A DNA stretch of 64,000 nucleotides from Flavobacterium chungbukense (GCF_020805785.1 NZ_JAJGZV010000003.1:645730-709729), one strand, 5' to 3'. Positions 8,592-18,623 are shown, counted from the stretch's first letter. Notes: generated from the sequence alone by a model not told the origin. Program-made: numbers and translations.

Positions 8592-9425
8592 ATGAAAAAC
8601 GGAATATTAAATTGGAACGTAGATCCTGTCATTTTCTGGATCACGGATAGTTTTCCGTTAAAATATTACGGAGCTCTTTTTGCCTGCGGACTTCTTTTAG
8701 GCTTTTATATTGTTAGAAATATTTATAAAAAGGAAAACCTTTCTTTAGACAATCTCGACAGCTTACTAATTTATGTTATTGTTGGAACCGTTTTAGGAGC
8801 CAGACTTGGACATTGTTTTTTTTATGAAGCAGATTATTTTCTAAAACATCCAATAGAGATTCTTTTGCCAATTCAGAAAATTAAAGGTTCGTACGAATTT
8901 GTCGGGTATCAAGGTCTTGCAAGTCACGGAGGTTCAATTGGAGTAATTACGGCAATGATTTTATATTGTCGCAAATACAAAGTGCAATTCTTGGGACTTT
9001 TGGATAAAATGGCGGTTGCAGTTCCTGTAACGGGTGCTTTTATCAGAATGGGAAATTTTATGAATTCTGAAATTTATGGAAAACCAACCAATGGAAACTG
9101 GGGAGTTGTTTTTGAAAGAGACGATTTAATTCCGAGACATCCAACACAATTATATGAAGCTTTTGCTTATTTATTGATTTTCGGAATTTTGTTTTATATG
9201 TATAAATCAGAAAAAATTAGAAATGCACAGGGATTAATCTTTGGAACTTTCTTAACTTTATTATTCGCAGCTCGTTTTATAATTGAATTTTTCAAAGAAA
9301 ATCAAGAGGCTTTTGAGAATGATATGCTGATTAACATGGGACAGATTTTAAGTATTCCGTTTATTTTAATTGGTTTAGGATTGATTTTTTGGAAAAGTAA
9401 AAAAGTGACAGTTTACAGTAACTGA
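8592..9425 (+). CDS. lgt: Prolipoprotein diacylglyceryl transferase
   Basis: Transfers diacylglycerol from phosphatidylglycerol to the lipobox cysteine of prolipoproteins, the first step of lipoprotein maturation, in the inner membrane. The 277 residues contain about seven hydrophobic helices, the SHGGSIGV segment near residue 115, and the Lgt signature RMGNFMNSEIYGKPTN near residue 153. HPTQLYEAF follows near residue 182. The last few codons (VTVYSN) are encoded by a GACAGTTTACAGT repeat that continues past the stop, so the tail may vary between strains. It serves the many lipoproteins predicted in this window. Confidence 0.97.
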   Translation: MKNGILNWNVDPVIFWITDSFPLKYYGALFACGLLLGFYIVRNIYKKENLSLDNLDSLLIYVIVGTVLGARLGHCFFYEADYFLKHPIEILLPIQKIKGSYEFVGYQGLASHGGSIGVITAMILYCRKYKVQFLGLLDKMAVAVPVTGAFIRMGNFMNSEIYGKPTNGNWGVVFERDDLIPRHPTQLYEAFAYLLIFGILFYMYKSEKIRNAQGLIFGTFLTLLFAARFIIEFFKENQEAFENDMLINMGQILSIPFILIGLGLIFWKSKKVTVYSN

Positions 9426-9497
9426 AAAAAAGTCACAGTTTACAGTCACAGTTTACAATTAGTAAGACTGAAAACTGCGACTGCGACTGAAAACTAA
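9405..9497. repeat. CAGTTTACAGT short tandem/dispersed repeat overlapping the lgt 3' end
   Basis: Three units of (GTCA)CAGTTTACAG occur at about 9405-9420, 9431-9445 and 9446-9458. A CTGAAAACTGCGACTGCGACTG tail of related units follows. The first unit lies inside lgt and supplies its final codons; the rest fills the gap to the TPR gene. Confidence 0.65.
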
Positions 9498-9502
9498 AAG
9501 AT

Positions 9503-11284
9503 ATGAAAAACATATTTATTTATATCGTTTTATTATATTCTGGTTTTGCATTTGGTCAAAACGAGCAGCTGGCTCAATATTATTATGATAAGGGAGATTT
9601 CGAGAAAGCTAAAATCAGTTATGAGGAACTTTTAAAAAATGCACCTTCCAATACACAGTACTTTTTACGTACTGTCGACTGTTATCAGCAATTGCAGCAA
9701 TTTGCAAATGCTGAAAAAGCAATTCAAGAACGTTTCAACCGTTACAAGCAAGGTGTCTTTTTAGTAGAATTAGGATATAATTTTCAATTGCAGAAAAACG
9801 ATTCGAAAGCCAAAAATTACTACGAGCAGGCAATCGAAAAAATAAAAGTAAGTCCGAACGATGTTTACGGAATTGCCAATTCTTTCGAGAAAAAAGTATT
9901 GTTAGAATATGCTCTGAAAGCGTATCAAACAGCAATGCAGATCCAGCCGACTTTTAATTTCAATTTTCAAATCGGAATGTTGTACGGACAATTGGGTAAA
10001 ACCGATTTGATGATTGATTTGCTACTGACAGAATCTTTTACAAATCCGCAGAACACCAGTTTGATCCAGACACAATTATCGCGTTTTATGAATGGTGAAA
10101 CCGATAATACGGCATTTAAAGATGCGATGCGAAAAGCATTAATTCTTAAAACTCAAAAAGACCAAGATGTTTTCTGGAATCATTATCTGAGCTGGTTTTA
10201 TGTACAGCAAAAAGAATTCGGAAAAGCTTTTATTCAAGAAAAAGCCATTTACAAGCGAGAACCAGAATCGCTGATGAGTATTGTCAATTTGAGTCAGTTT
10301 GCGATGAATGAAGATGATGACGAAACTGCTGTAGAAATTCTGAATTTCATTCTTCAAAACACAAAAGATTTAGATTTATTGATCCAATCTAATGCGTATT
10401 TAATGCAAATTAAGATTGATAATGCACCCGAAAAAGATTATCCTGCTATCAATCAAGAATTGCAGCAATTGCTGGCCACTTACGAAATAAATCCTTTTAG
10501 CTTATCTTTGCAGCTTATTCAAGCCCATTTTCTGGCGTTTAATTTGAAAAAAACAGAAGAAGGAAAGGCAGTAGTAAAAAGAGCTTTAGAATTAAACTTA
10601 AACGAATATCAAAAGGCCGATGCTAAAATGGAATTGGCCGATATTTTGCTTTTGGAAGAAAAATACAATCAAGCATTGATTTATTATTCGCAGATTCAAT
10701 TGGATTTAAAGAATGATGTCATGGCGCACGAAGCCAGTTTGAAAGCCGCAAAAACAAGTTATTACAAAGGCGATTTTGAATGGGCAAATAAACAGTTTAA
10801 AGAATTAAAAGCTGCCAACACGCAATTAATTGCGAATGATGCTCTAGAATATTTTCTTTTAATTAATGATAATACCGCCGCAGATTCAACTCAAGTTGCT
10901 TTAAAAGCATTTGCAAAAGGCGATTTTTTAATTTATCAGAATAAAAAACAAGAAGCGATCGCACAGTTTCAGAATATTTTAAAAACCTTTAAGGGTCAGG
11001 AAATAGAAGCGGTAACATTACTTCGTTTAGGAAAAGTGTACGAAAGTCAGAAAGATTTTGCTTCGGCTTTAAGCCAATATCAGCAAATCATTGACAATCA
11101 TAGCGACGGAATTTACGTAGATGAAGCGCTGTTTTTCTCAGCCGAAATTTACAACGACGAACTAAAAGACACAGAAAAGGCAAAGCCTTTATATGAAAAG
11201 GTAATTTTTAATCATCAAGACAGTATTTACTTTGTCGATGCCAGAAAAAAATACCGCGAGTTAAGAGGGGATAAGAATTTGTAA
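9503..11284 (+). CDS. Exported tetratricopeptide-repeat protein
   Basis: A 593-residue protein with signal peptide MKNIFIYIVLLYSGFAFGQN, then TPR helices through most of its length. Clear repeats are at the N-terminus (AQYYYDKGDFEKAKISYEELL) and near residues 370-405 and 480-580 (ALSQYQQIIDNHSDGIYVDEA). The last part resembles the tol-pal YbgF/BamD type of periplasmic TPR arrays. TPRs act as protein-binding scaffolds; the partner is unknown. It follows lgt after a 77-base repeat-filled gap and may be cotranscribed with it. Confidence 0.85.
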   Translation: MKNIFIYIVLLYSGFAFGQNEQLAQYYYDKGDFEKAKISYEELLKNAPSNTQYFLRTVDCYQQLQQFANAEKAIQERFNRYKQGVFLVELGYNFQLQKNDSKAKNYYEQAIEKIKVSPNDVYGIANSFEKKVLLEYALKAYQTAMQIQPTFNFNFQIGMLYGQLGKTDLMIDLLLTESFTNPQNTSLIQTQLSRFMNGETDNTAFKDAMRKALILKTQKDQDVFWNHYLSWFYVQQKEFGKAFIQEKAIYKREPESLMSIVNLSQFAMNEDDDETAVEILNFILQNTKDLDLLIQSNAYLMQIKIDNAPEKDYPAINQELQQLLATYEINPFSLSLQLIQAHFLAFNLKKTEEGKAVVKRALELNLNEYQKADAKMELADILLLEEKYNQALIYYSQIQLDLKNDVMAHEASLKAAKTSYYKGDFEWANKQFKELKAANTQLIANDALEYFLLINDNTAADSTQVALKAFAKGDFLIYQNKKQEAIAQFQNILKTFKGQEIEAVTLLRLGKVYESQKDFASALSQYQQIIDNHSDGIYVDEALFFSAEIYNDELKDTEKAKPLYEKVIFNHQDSIYFVDARKKYRELRGDKNL

Positions 11285-11378
11285 ATTTCAAAAAGCAAAT
11301 TCCAAATTCCAAAGAATAAAAATTAGTAAAATGATGATTTGAAAAGATTTAAGTGATAAGAGAAAAAAACTCAGAACC

Positions 11379-11410
11379 TTAGAATCTTAGTATCTCAGAA
11401 CCTTAGAAAA
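11379..11410. repeat. Dispersed repeat, type C (CCTTAGAATCTTAG family)
   Basis: AACCTTAGAATCTTAGTATCTCAGAACC ends just before the DUF4286 gene. A close copy at about 23522-23562 ends at the same distance from the aldo/keto reductase start. A degenerate inverted copy lies near 23330-23360. Confidence 0.55.
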
Positions 11411-11411
11411 A

Positions 11412-11723
11412 ATGATTATTTACAACGTTACCACAAACATACACGAGAGCGTTCACGACCAATGGTTAAAATGGATGCAGGAAAAACACATACCAGAAAT
11501 TCTGGCTACTAATAAATTTTCTTCGGCAAGAATTGTAAAAGTTTTAGTTGAAGAAGAAATGGGCGGAATCACTTATTCTACACAATATGTTACCGATAGC
11601 AAAGAAACGCTAGATAAATTTTATATTGAAGATGAACCAGAATTTCACAGAGAAGCTTTGGGTTTATTTGCAGATAAGATGCTTTCTTTTAGAACGGAGT
11701 TAGAAGTTATTTCTGAGCACTAG
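11412..11723 (+). CDS. DUF4286 family protein
   Basis: A small 103-residue cytoplasmic protein beginning MIIYNVTTNIHESVHDQWLKWM. It has the family pattern W-x2-HIPEILATNKF near residue 27 and a Y-x4-E-x4-H segment near residue 80. DUF4286 proteins have a ferredoxin-like dimeric alpha/beta-barrel appearance and no assigned function; they are common in Flavobacteria. There is no signal peptide. A type C repeat touches the start codon, leaving little room for a conventional ribosome-binding site. Confidence 0.88.
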   Translation: MIIYNVTTNIHESVHDQWLKWMQEKHIPEILATNKFSSARIVKVLVEEEMGGITYSTQYVTDSKETLDKFYIEDEPEFHREALGLFADKMLSFRTELEVISEH

Positions 11724-11843
11724 TTTTGGGCTGTTTTCTTTAGTTAGAAAAACGAATAAAATTGGTTTTAAATTGGTCAATCTGCTAGATATAACAATAT
11801 TAGAGATTAAAAGGATTAGGTCATTCTGAATACCTAAAAGAAG

Positions 11844-11851
11844 TATATTTG
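11844..11851 (+). promoter_or_regulatory. -7 element TATATTTG
   Basis: A perfect TAnnTTTG match 49 bases before the next gene. No TTG -33 element is seen at the right distance. Confidence 0.35.
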
Positions 11852-11899
11852 CAAAAAATAATTTCTAATTAAAATTGTGCTAGTCCACCAAATTGGTTT

Positions 11900-12574
11900 A
11901 TGAAATACCTGCAAACAAAACTTGTTTTATTTTTATTGCTAAGTCTAAATGTTTGTTGCCAAAGCAGCAATGAGAAACAATTAAAAGTAGAAGAGGAATT
12001 GAAAGTTGAAAAAGAAAATTCAACTGCTGTTATTTCAAGACTTAATGAATTTAGAGAAATTGAAGAAACTTCGAAGGAAATCTTAAAAAATATCGCATTT
12101 TCTAAATACGAAGTGATCAAGATAAAAAACGAAGATCAGCCTGAATTATTTGGAGAACTAACAGGTTTTGCAACGAAGATATATTCTAACGGTAACGAAA
12201 TTAACGATTATATTGATGAAATCAAGTCGGGAATCACCGAAGAAGATTGTTTTGTAACAAATAACACTCTGCTTTATAATGCCTTTGTAAAACAAAAGTA
12301 TGCCGTTTTAAAAAATAAAATAGACAACTTTTACAAGCAAAATAAAGTAATTGTCGCTTCTTCAAAATCATTTGCTCATTTGAATAAGTACAATGAAAGA
12401 TTTGATACCAATAAGACCTTTGTAAATAAGGAAAATAAAAAAGTGAATTTTTTAGACTTTAATTTCGGCTATAAAGCAAATGTTGGGCTGTTGACAAGTT
12501 TAGAAAAAATGCAATTTGAAGTTATTCATTTTCAATATATGTTCATGAATACGATTATGGGATCTGCTCATTAA
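11900..12574 (+). CDS. Hypothetical exported protein
   Basis: A 224-residue protein with a hydrophobic N-terminus (MKYLQTKLVLFLLLSLNVCC). Two adjacent cysteines at residues 20-21 may be lipidated, although the residues before them are a poor lipobox. A charged lysine/glutamate segment follows (residues 25-45), then mostly helical sequence. I recognise no domain. Gliding-motility proteins of similar size are known in Flavobacteria, but nothing here proves that link. It ends 45 bases before rsmA. Confidence 0.72.
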   Translation: MKYLQTKLVLFLLLSLNVCCQSSNEKQLKVEEELKVEKENSTAVISRLNEFREIEETSKEILKNIAFSKYEVIKIKNEDQPELFGELTGFATKIYSNGNEINDYIDEIKSGITEEDCFVTNNTLLYNAFVKQKYAVLKNKIDNFYKQNKVIVASSKSFAHLNKYNERFDTNKTFVNKENKKVNFLDFNFGYKANVGLLTSLEKMQFEVIHFQYMFMNTIMGSAH

Positions 12575-12619
12575 ATATTACATCAGTAAGTTAATTAAGG
12601 CAGTAAGCAAATAACGATT

Positions 12620-13405
12620 ATGGAAAAAGTAAAAGCAAAAAAACATTTAGGACAGCACTTTCTTAAGGATGAAAGTATCGCAAAAGCGATTGCAGATACT
12701 TTGAGTCTTAAAGGTTACGAGGAGGTTTTAGAAATAGGACCAGGGATGGGTGTGCTTACTAAATATTTACTTGAAAAATCTGTTACGACAAGGGTAATCG
12801 AGATTGATACGGAATCTGTTGCGTATTTGGACGCGAATTATCCAAAATTAAAAGATAAAATTATTTCAGAAGACTTCCTGAAATACAATATAAATCAAGT
12901 TTACGAAAATAAGCAATTCGCTATTATTGGTAACTTTCCTTATAACATCTCCACACAAATTGTTTTTAGAACATTGGAGTTTAGAGATCAGATTCCGGAG
13001 TTTTCTGGAATGTTTCAGAAGGAAGTTGCAGAACGAATCTGCGAGAAAAAAGGATCAAAAGCATACGGAATTTTGTCTGTCCTAGCACAGGCTTTCTATG
13101 ATACTGAGTATTTGTTTACTGTGAACGAAAATGTTTTTATTCCTCCGCCCAAGGTGAAATCGGGTGTGATGAAAATGACCCGAAAGGAAGATTATAGCCT
13201 TCCTTGCGGTGAAAAGTTGTTTTTTACTGTTGTAAAAACGGCTTTTCAGCAAAGACGAAAAACATTACGTAACAGTTTGAAAACATTAAATTTATCAGAC
13301 AATTTGCGAGAAGACACTATCTTTGATAAACGTCCCGAGCAGTTAAGTGTTGATGAATTTATTGAACTAACTCAAAAAATAGAAGCCGATGGAGTTCAAA
13401 GTTAG
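12620..13405 (+). CDS. rsmA: 16S rRNA (adenine-N6,N6)-dimethyltransferase
   Basis: Dimethylates two adjacent adenines in the 3'-terminal helix of 16S rRNA during 30S assembly, using S-adenosylmethionine. The 261 residues begin with [20 protein letters not shown] and contain the SAM-binding motif [16 protein letters not shown] (near residue 36). The catalytic IGNFPYNIS motif is near residue 102, and the helical C-terminal domain has [14 protein letters not shown]. Its 3' end overlaps mgtE by 17 bases, so the two are almost certainly cotranscribed and possibly translationally coupled. Confidence 0.97.
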   Translation: MEKVKAKKHLGQHFLKDESIAKAIADTLSLKGYEEVLEIGPGMGVLTKYLLEKSVTTRVIEIDTESVAYLDANYPKLKDKIISEDFLKYNINQVYENKQFAIIGNFPYNISTQIVFRTLEFRDQIPEFSGMFQKEVAERICEKKGSKAYGILSVLAQAFYDTEYLFTVNENVFIPPPKVKSGVMKMTRKEDYSLPCGEKLFFTVVKTAFQQRRKTLRNSLKTLNLSDNLREDTIFDKRPEQLSVDEFIELTQKIEADGVQS

Positions 13406-14738
13406 TAAAGAATTTATACATCAGTTAGAAGATCTAATCAATAAGAAAAACGACAATGAACTGGAAGTTTTACTTAATGATTTGCACCATGCCGATATTG
13501 CCGAAATCTTAGATGAATTAGATTTTGACGAGGCAACTTATATCTTTAAGGTTTTAGATAGTGATAAAACAGCCGAAATTCTTCTAGAATTAGAAGAAGA
13601 TTTGCGTGAGAACATCTTAAGCCGACTTTCTCCAAAAGAAATTGCGGAAGAGCTTGATGAGCTTGAAACCAACGATGCTGCCGATATTATCGCAGAACTT
13701 TCGCAGGAAATAAAAGCAGAGGTAATCTCAGAAATATTAGACGTTGAGCATGCGAAGGATATTGTTGATCTTTTGCGCTATGACGAAAATACGGCTGGTG
13801 GTTTGATGGGAAAAGAGCTTGTAAAAGTGAATGAAAACTGGAATGTTTTAACCTGCGTGAAAGAAATGAGAATTCAGGCAGAAAATGTTTCTAGAGTGCA
13901 TTCTATTTATGTAGTTGATGATGAAAACCGATTAAAAGGAAGACTTTCTCTAAAAGATTTATTGACTTCTTCGACCAAAACTCAGATTGGTGAAGTTTAT
14001 ATCAGAAAATTAAATTTTGTAAACGTCGATACAGAAGATGTTGAGGTTGCTCGTATCATGCAGAAGTACGATTTAGAGGCAATTCCGGTAGTGGACGAAT
14101 TAGGTCGTTTGGTAGGAAGAATTACCATCGATGACATTGTAGACGTAATCAAGGAAGAGGCAGATAAAGATTATCAGTTAGCGGCAGGTATTACACAAGA
14201 CGTTGAATCGAATGACAGCGTTTACGAATTAACAAAAGCACGTTTACCTTGGCTTTTAATCGGAATGGTGATCGAAATTGTGGCTTCTTTTGTTTTAAAA
14301 GGAAACGAAGCAACGTTTCAGAAATATTCAACTTTAATCATTTTTGTGCCTTTACTTTCCGCTACAGCGGGAAATATTGGAGTTCAAGCTTCGGCAATTG
14401 TGGTACAAGGTCTTGCAAATGGTACTTTAAAGGAATTCAGCCGTGCTTATTTTACCAAAGAAATTACGGTTTCGATGATTTCTGGAAGTATTATTTCACT
14501 CCTTTTGCTGGGCTATCATTCCATTATGTATCAACAATATTTGGTTGGATTTGCCATTTCGATCTCTATGATAGTGGTGATTCTTTTTGCTGCAACTTTA
14601 GGAACTTTAGTACCGCTTTTTCTTAACAAGAATAAAATTGACCCCGCAATTGCAACTGGTCCGTTTATCACGACAACCAACGATGTGTTTGGAATTATGC
14701 TCTACTTTGGAGTAGCAAACTTAATTCTTGGATTTTAG
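13389..14738 (+). CDS. mgtE: Magnesium transporter MgtE
   Basis: A 449-residue inner-membrane Mg2+ channel. The N-terminal superhelical domain (residues ~1-125) is rich in acidic D/E-L repeats such as [14 protein letters not shown]. Two CBS domains (~130-255) sense cytoplasmic Mg2+. A C-terminal pore of about five helices (~275-449) follows, beginning [19 protein letters not shown] and including [17 protein letters not shown] and the [13 protein letters not shown] signature. The start lies inside the end of rsmA. The family is self-regulated by Mg2+ binding between the soluble domains. Confidence 0.96.
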   Translation: MEFKVSKEFIHQLEDLINKKNDNELEVLLNDLHHADIAEILDELDFDEATYIFKVLDSDKTAEILLELEEDLRENILSRLSPKEIAEELDELETNDAADIIAELSQEIKAEVISEILDVEHAKDIVDLLRYDENTAGGLMGKELVKVNENWNVLTCVKEMRIQAENVSRVHSIYVVDDENRLKGRLSLKDLLTSSTKTQIGEVYIRKLNFVNVDTEDVEVARIMQKYDLEAIPVVDELGRLVGRITIDDIVDVIKEEADKDYQLAAGITQDVESNDSVYELTKARLPWLLIGMVIEIVASFVLKGNEATFQKYSTLIIFVPLLSATAGNIGVQASAIVVQGLANGTLKEFSRAYFTKEITVSMISGSIISLLLLGYHSIMYQQYLVGFAISISMIVVILFAATLGTLVPLFLNKNKIDPAIATGPFITTTNDVFGIMLYFGVANLILGF

Positions 14739-14849
14739 ATTTTTGCCACAAATTAGCAGATAAGAGTGATTTAAAATCTCTAAAATCTACGTAATTTACA
14801 GGCGGAAAAAATGCTGTTTTACAGTCACAAATAATTAAAGCCAACCAGA

Positions 14850-15626
14850 ATGAAAGTACACATTATTGGAGGAGGAAACCTCGGAGTTTCTATTGCCTTG
14901 GGAATTGCTAAATTCTCGAAAAACAACCAAGTTACTGTCACAAGAAGAAATATAGGAAGTATTCAATATTTAACGGAATACGGAATTACGGTTTCTAACG
15001 ATAATACACACCATATTCAAGAAGCTGATGTGGTAATTTTAACCATAAAACCGTATCAAGTTGATACTGTTTTAGCTGAAATTCTTCCCGTTATTCAGAA
15101 CAAAACAATTGCTTCTGCAGTAAGCGGATTGTCTTTAGATGTGCTTCAGACCAAAACCAACTTCGAATATCCAGTAGTTCGCATTATGCCAAATATCGCA
15201 GCTCAGTTTGGAGAATCGGCAACTTGTATTTCTTTTCCTGAAAAGTATGCAGCAAATGCATCACCGATTGTTGATTTATTCCAAGATTTAGGAACTGCTC
15301 CTGTAATCGACGAAAAATTAATGGATGCAGCAACAGTTTTAGGTGCATGCGGAACTGCATATGCATTGCGTTATATTCGCGCCTCTATGCAGGCAGGAAT
15401 CGAGATTGGATTTGATTCTAATACTGCTTTGGCCATTGCGGCTCAAACGGTAAAAGGAGCAGCAAAAATGCTTCTGGAAGAAAGAGTACACCCAGAACAA
15501 TTAATCGACCGTGTAACAACGCCACAAGGTTGTACAATTGTCGGCTTAAACGAAATGGAGCACAATGGTTTCAGTTCGTCATTAATCAAAGGGATTAAAA
15601 CTTCTTTAAAACAAATCAAGGGCTAA
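14850..15626 (+). CDS. proC: Pyrroline-5-carboxylate reductase
   Basis: Reduces 1-pyrroline-5-carboxylate to proline with NAD(P)H, the last step of proline synthesis. The 258 residues start with a Rossmann fold (MKVHIIGGGNLGVSIALGIA). They contain AVSGLSLDVLQ and RIMPNIAAQFGES in mid-protein, and the C-terminal P5CR signature TTPQGCTIVGLNEMEHNGF. That combination is specific for ProC. It has no operon partner; an inverted-repeat terminator follows. Confidence 0.95.
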   Translation: MKVHIIGGGNLGVSIALGIAKFSKNNQVTVTRRNIGSIQYLTEYGITVSNDNTHHIQEADVVILTIKPYQVDTVLAEILPVIQNKTIASAVSGLSLDVLQTKTNFEYPVVRIMPNIAAQFGESATCISFPEKYAANASPIVDLFQDLGTAPVIDEKLMDAATVLGACGTAYALRYIRASMQAGIEIGFDSNTALAIAAQTVKGAAKMLLEERVHPEQLIDRVTTPQGCTIVGLNEMEHNGFSSSLIKGIKTSLKQIKG

Positions 15627-15648
15627 TTGCTTAAAACTTCAATATTAT

Positions 15649-15690
15649 AAATTCCAAATTCCAATTTGCTGGGGTTTGGAATTTTTTTGT
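15649..15690 (+). terminator. Terminator after proC
   Basis: AAATTCCAAA and TTTGGAATTT form a 10-bp AT-rich stem around a 16-base loop, followed by TTTTT. The same AAATTCCAA wording recurs near 11300 and at 15762-15790, so it may also be a dispersed repeat. Confidence 0.55.
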
Positions 15691-15776
15691 TTTATAAAGT
15701 TAGCGTACAGTTTTGTCAATTCCGAGGAACGAGGAATCTTCGCAAGAAGCTCCACAATAATTGGAATTTGGAATTT

Positions 15777-16280
15777 TTATTTTTTGGAATTTGATTTAGT
15801 AAGCTGAATATACTTCAACCCACATTCCGAAATCTTCGTATACGAATTCATTGCATTACCATAATTTTGAATTGTCAAAGTATCTCTTGTGTACAAAGCA
15901 TAAATTCCAATAGGAATTTCTAGCTCTTTTTGCGAAGTTGAATTATTTTCATTGCTAATATCTCCTTCGTATTCGTCCCATTGAATTCCTTCTAAAGTAA
16001 TATATTCTTCACCTGAACTGTTTTTAGAATATGTCGCTTTTCCTTTCAAAGTGCGAACATTTGTTTTAAAAACATATTGATAATCGTTTTTTATTTTTGA
16101 AATGATTAAAGAAAGATCACAACCATCAGCGTTATAAGTTCCTTCGATTTCATCTTTTGAATACGTTTCGGCAGTAATTTCTTTTTTCGGATTTTTAATA
16201 ACAGAAGTAACTTCAGCTTTTTGATTGCAAGCAGTTAAAATCAGATAAGAGAAAAAAAGTAAGAAGTGCGTTTTATTCAT
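15777..16280 (-). CDS. Hypothetical lipoprotein cotranscribed with nhaA
   Basis: A 167-residue predicted lipoprotein: signal MNKTHFLLFFSYLILTAC with a good lipobox (LTAC, cysteine 18). The mature part is beta-rich (DEIEGTYNADGCDLSLIISK, TLEGIQWDEYEGD) and resembles small envelope beta-barrel proteins, but I recognise no family. Its ATG overlaps the nhaA stop as ATGA, indicating one operon with translational coupling. A role with the antiporter is possible but unproven. Confidence 0.8.
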   Translation of the reverse strand: MNKTHFLLFFSYLILTACNQKAEVTSVIKNPKKEITAETYSKDEIEGTYNADGCDLSLIISKIKNDYQYVFKTNVRTLKGKATYSKNSSGEEYITLEGIQWDEYEGDISNENNSTSQKELEIPIGIYALYTRDTLTIQNYGNAMNSYTKISECGLKYIQLTKSNSKK

Positions 16281-17434
16281 AATTCAAGTAAATCATTATG
16301 CTTTTTATTTAAAACATATTTCAGAAAGACAAATCCTAAAAGTCCAGCCAAGAAAGAAGCAATAAGAATGGCAATCTTCGAGAATACGATGACTTCCGGG
16401 TTTTTAAATGCTAGAACAGTAATGAAAATCGACATTGTAAAACCGATTCCGCCCAACATTCCTGCACCTAAAATATGCGCCCATTTTAAGTTTTTTGGAA
16501 GTATGCATAATCCTGATGTCACGCCAACAGAAGAAAAAAGTAATATTCCGAGCGGTTTTCCAACAACAAGTCCAAGAATAATTCCATACGTATTTGAATG
16601 ATTTAGACCTTCATGCCAGTTTGATTCGATTGTCAAGGCTGTATTGGCAACGGCAAACAAAGGCAATATAAAGAAGGCAACTGGCTTATGCAGATAATGC
16701 TGTAATTTATAAGAAGAAGTTTTCTCTCCGCCATCACCAAACGGAATAACAAAGGCTAAAATTACTCCAGTTATTGTTGCATGAACTCCAGAATTAAGCA
16801 TAAAATACCACATAATACTTCCGCCAATCAAATACGGAATGAGATTATGAATTTTCATTCGGTTTAAAACAAATAAAATAATCCAGATTCCAAGAGCAAT
16901 TCCAAGATTGAGAAACGATATTGAAGTCGTGTAAAAAACTGCAATGACAATTATAGCGCCTAAATCATCAATAACGGCTAAAGCGGTTAAAAATACTTTT
17001 AGAGAAGCTGGAACTTTATTTCCTAAAAGCGATAAAATTCCGATTGCAAAAGCAATGTCAGTTGCCATCGGAATTCCAGCTCCATTTTGTGTTGTCGTTC
17101 CGTAGTTTAAAACTAGAAAAATTGCAGCAGGAACTAGCATTCCGCCAAAAGCCGCCATTATCGGCAATGATGCATTTTTGAAATTAGATAATTCTCCGTG
17201 ATAAATTTCGCGTTCCAATTCTAATCCGATTAATAGGAAGAAAATTGTCATTAAGCCATCATTGATCCAATGGGTTACAGTATGTCCAGCAATTTCTTTT
17301 TCCCAAAAAGCAACATAAGGCAATTGAAAAGAAGAATTGGCGAGATAAAGAGATAAGAGTGTTACAGCAAGCAAAATAATTCCTCCTGATTTTTCATTTT
17401 CAAAAAAGGCTTTAAAAGTCTTGGTTAGTTTCAT
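16277..17434 (-). CDS. nhaA: Na+/H+ antiporter NhaA
   Basis: Inner-membrane antiporter that expels Na+ or Li+ in exchange for H+, for pH and sodium homeostasis. The ATG at 17434 (MKLTKTFKAFFENEKSGGII) gives 385 residues, the usual family length; a 32-residue extension starting at 17530 lacks family resemblance. Key features are MATDIAFAIGILSLLG near residue 130 and the two adjacent transport aspartates in AVIDDLGAIIVIAVFYT near residue 160. About twelve hydrophobic helices are present. Its stop overlaps the lipoprotein start. Confidence 0.96.
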   Translation of the reverse strand: MKLTKTFKAFFENEKSGGIILLAVTLLSLYLANSSFQLPYVAFWEKEIAGHTVTHWINDGLMTIFFLLIGLELEREIYHGELSNFKNASLPIMAAFGGMLVPAAIFLVLNYGTTTQNGAGIPMATDIAFAIGILSLLGNKVPASLKVFLTALAVIDDLGAIIVIAVFYTTSISFLNLGIALGIWIILFVLNRMKIHNLIPYLIGGSIMWYFMLNSGVHATITGVILAFVIPFGDGGEKTSSYKLQHYLHKPVAFFILPLFAVANTALTIESNWHEGLNHSNTYGIILGLVVGKPLGILLFSSVGVTSGLCILPKNLKWAHILGAGMLGGIGFTMSIFITVLAFKNPEVIVFSKIAILIASFLAGLLGFVFLKYVLNKKHNDLLEL

Positions 17435-17646
17435 TGTGGAGGTTTGTGAGGATTTAGAGAAACGGATTTGATTCATCCGGATACTTTCAAAGTTAAAAAA
17501 AATATGGGCAATAAAAAAGGATTTGCCCAAAAGGCGCCAAGACTCTAGGTTTTTTATCTTTTGTATTGCTTATATTTTCTTGGGAACTTCACGACTATTC
17601 GAGATTAAATGGAAAGCTTAAAACAGAATCTTAAAAAGAATTGCTG

Positions 17647-17654
17647 TATTTTTG
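17647..17654 (+). promoter_or_regulatory. -7 element TATTTTTG
   Basis: A TAnnTTTG match 21 bases before the dehydrogenase ATG; no -33 TTG at the right spacing. Confidence 0.35.
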
Positions 17655-17675
17655 TATTTATAAAATTCAACACAA

Positions 17676-18623
17676 ATGAGCATAAAAATTCTTCATATCG
17701 ACAGTAATAATCCAATTCTTTGGAATCAATTGGAAGAAGCTGGATTCGAAAATCACGCTGATTTTAAATCTTCAAAAGAAGAAATAGAAACCAAAATTCA
17801 TGACTATAACGGAATCGTAATACGCAGTCGTTTCAAGATCGACAAGACATTTTTAGACGCTGCAACAAAGTTGCAATTTATTTCAAGAGTTGGCGCAGGT
17901 TTGGAAAGTATTGATTGTGAGTATGCTTCTTCAAAAGGAATTCATCTTATCGCGGCTCCAGAAGGTAATCGCAACGCTGTTGCAGAACATTCTCTTGGCG
18001 TAATTTTATCATTATTTAATAATTTAAACCAAGCCGATGCAGAAGTAAAAGCAGGGCAGTGGAACCGAGAAAGCAACCGCGGACATGAGTTAGATTTAAA
18101 AACCGTCGGAATTATCGGCTATGGAAATATGGGAAAAGCCTTTGCTAAAAAATTAAAAGGTTTTGATACAGAAGTTTTATGTTATGATATTTTAGATAAT
18201 GTTGGAGACGAAAATGCGAAACAAGTTTCTTTAGCAGAATTACAAGAAAAGACAGATGTTTTAAGTCTTCATCTTCCTTGGACACCAGAAACGGATAAAA
18301 TGGTCAACAAAGGCTTTATTGAAGCGTTTAAGAAACCATTTTGGATTATAAATACTTCTCGTGGTAAAAATATAGTTACGGCTGATTTGGTGGAAGCTAT
18401 GAAAGCAAAAAAAGTTCTCGGCGCAGGTTTAGATGTTTTAGAATATGAAAAACTTTCATTTGAAACTCTTTTTCAGGATAAAAATACGCCTGAAGCATTT
18501 CAATATCTTTTAGAAGCCAAAAATGTTTTGCTGACGCCTCATATTGCAGGATGGACATTTGAAAGTCACGAACGTTTGGCACAAGTAATTGTAGATAAGA
18601 TAAAAGCGGTTTATAATAAATAA
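17676..18623 (+). CDS. D-isomer specific 2-hydroxyacid dehydrogenase (phosphoglycerate dehydrogenase-like)
   Basis: A 315-residue NAD-dependent dehydrogenase. The split substrate domain includes GIVIRSRFKIDKTFLDAATK. The Rossmann domain has VGIIGYGNMGKAFAKKLKGF near residue 145, and INTSRGKNIVTADLVEAM carries the catalytic-region arginine. LTPHIAGWTFES carries the catalytic histidine. There is no C-terminal ACT domain, unlike full-length SerA. The substrate may be 3-phosphoglycerate, glyoxylate or another 2-oxoacid; without serC beside it I do not assign serA. Confidence 0.9.
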   Translation: MSIKILHIDSNNPILWNQLEEAGFENHADFKSSKEEIETKIHDYNGIVIRSRFKIDKTFLDAATKLQFISRVGAGLESIDCEYASSKGIHLIAAPEGNRNAVAEHSLGVILSLFNNLNQADAEVKAGQWNRESNRGHELDLKTVGIIGYGNMGKAFAKKLKGFDTEVLCYDILDNVGDENAKQVSLAELQEKTDVLSLHLPWTPETDKMVNKGFIEAFKKPFWIINTSRGKNIVTADLVEAMKAKKVLGAGLDVLEYEKLSFETLFQDKNTPEAFQYLLEAKNVLLTPHIAGWTFESHERLAQVIVDKIKAVYNK

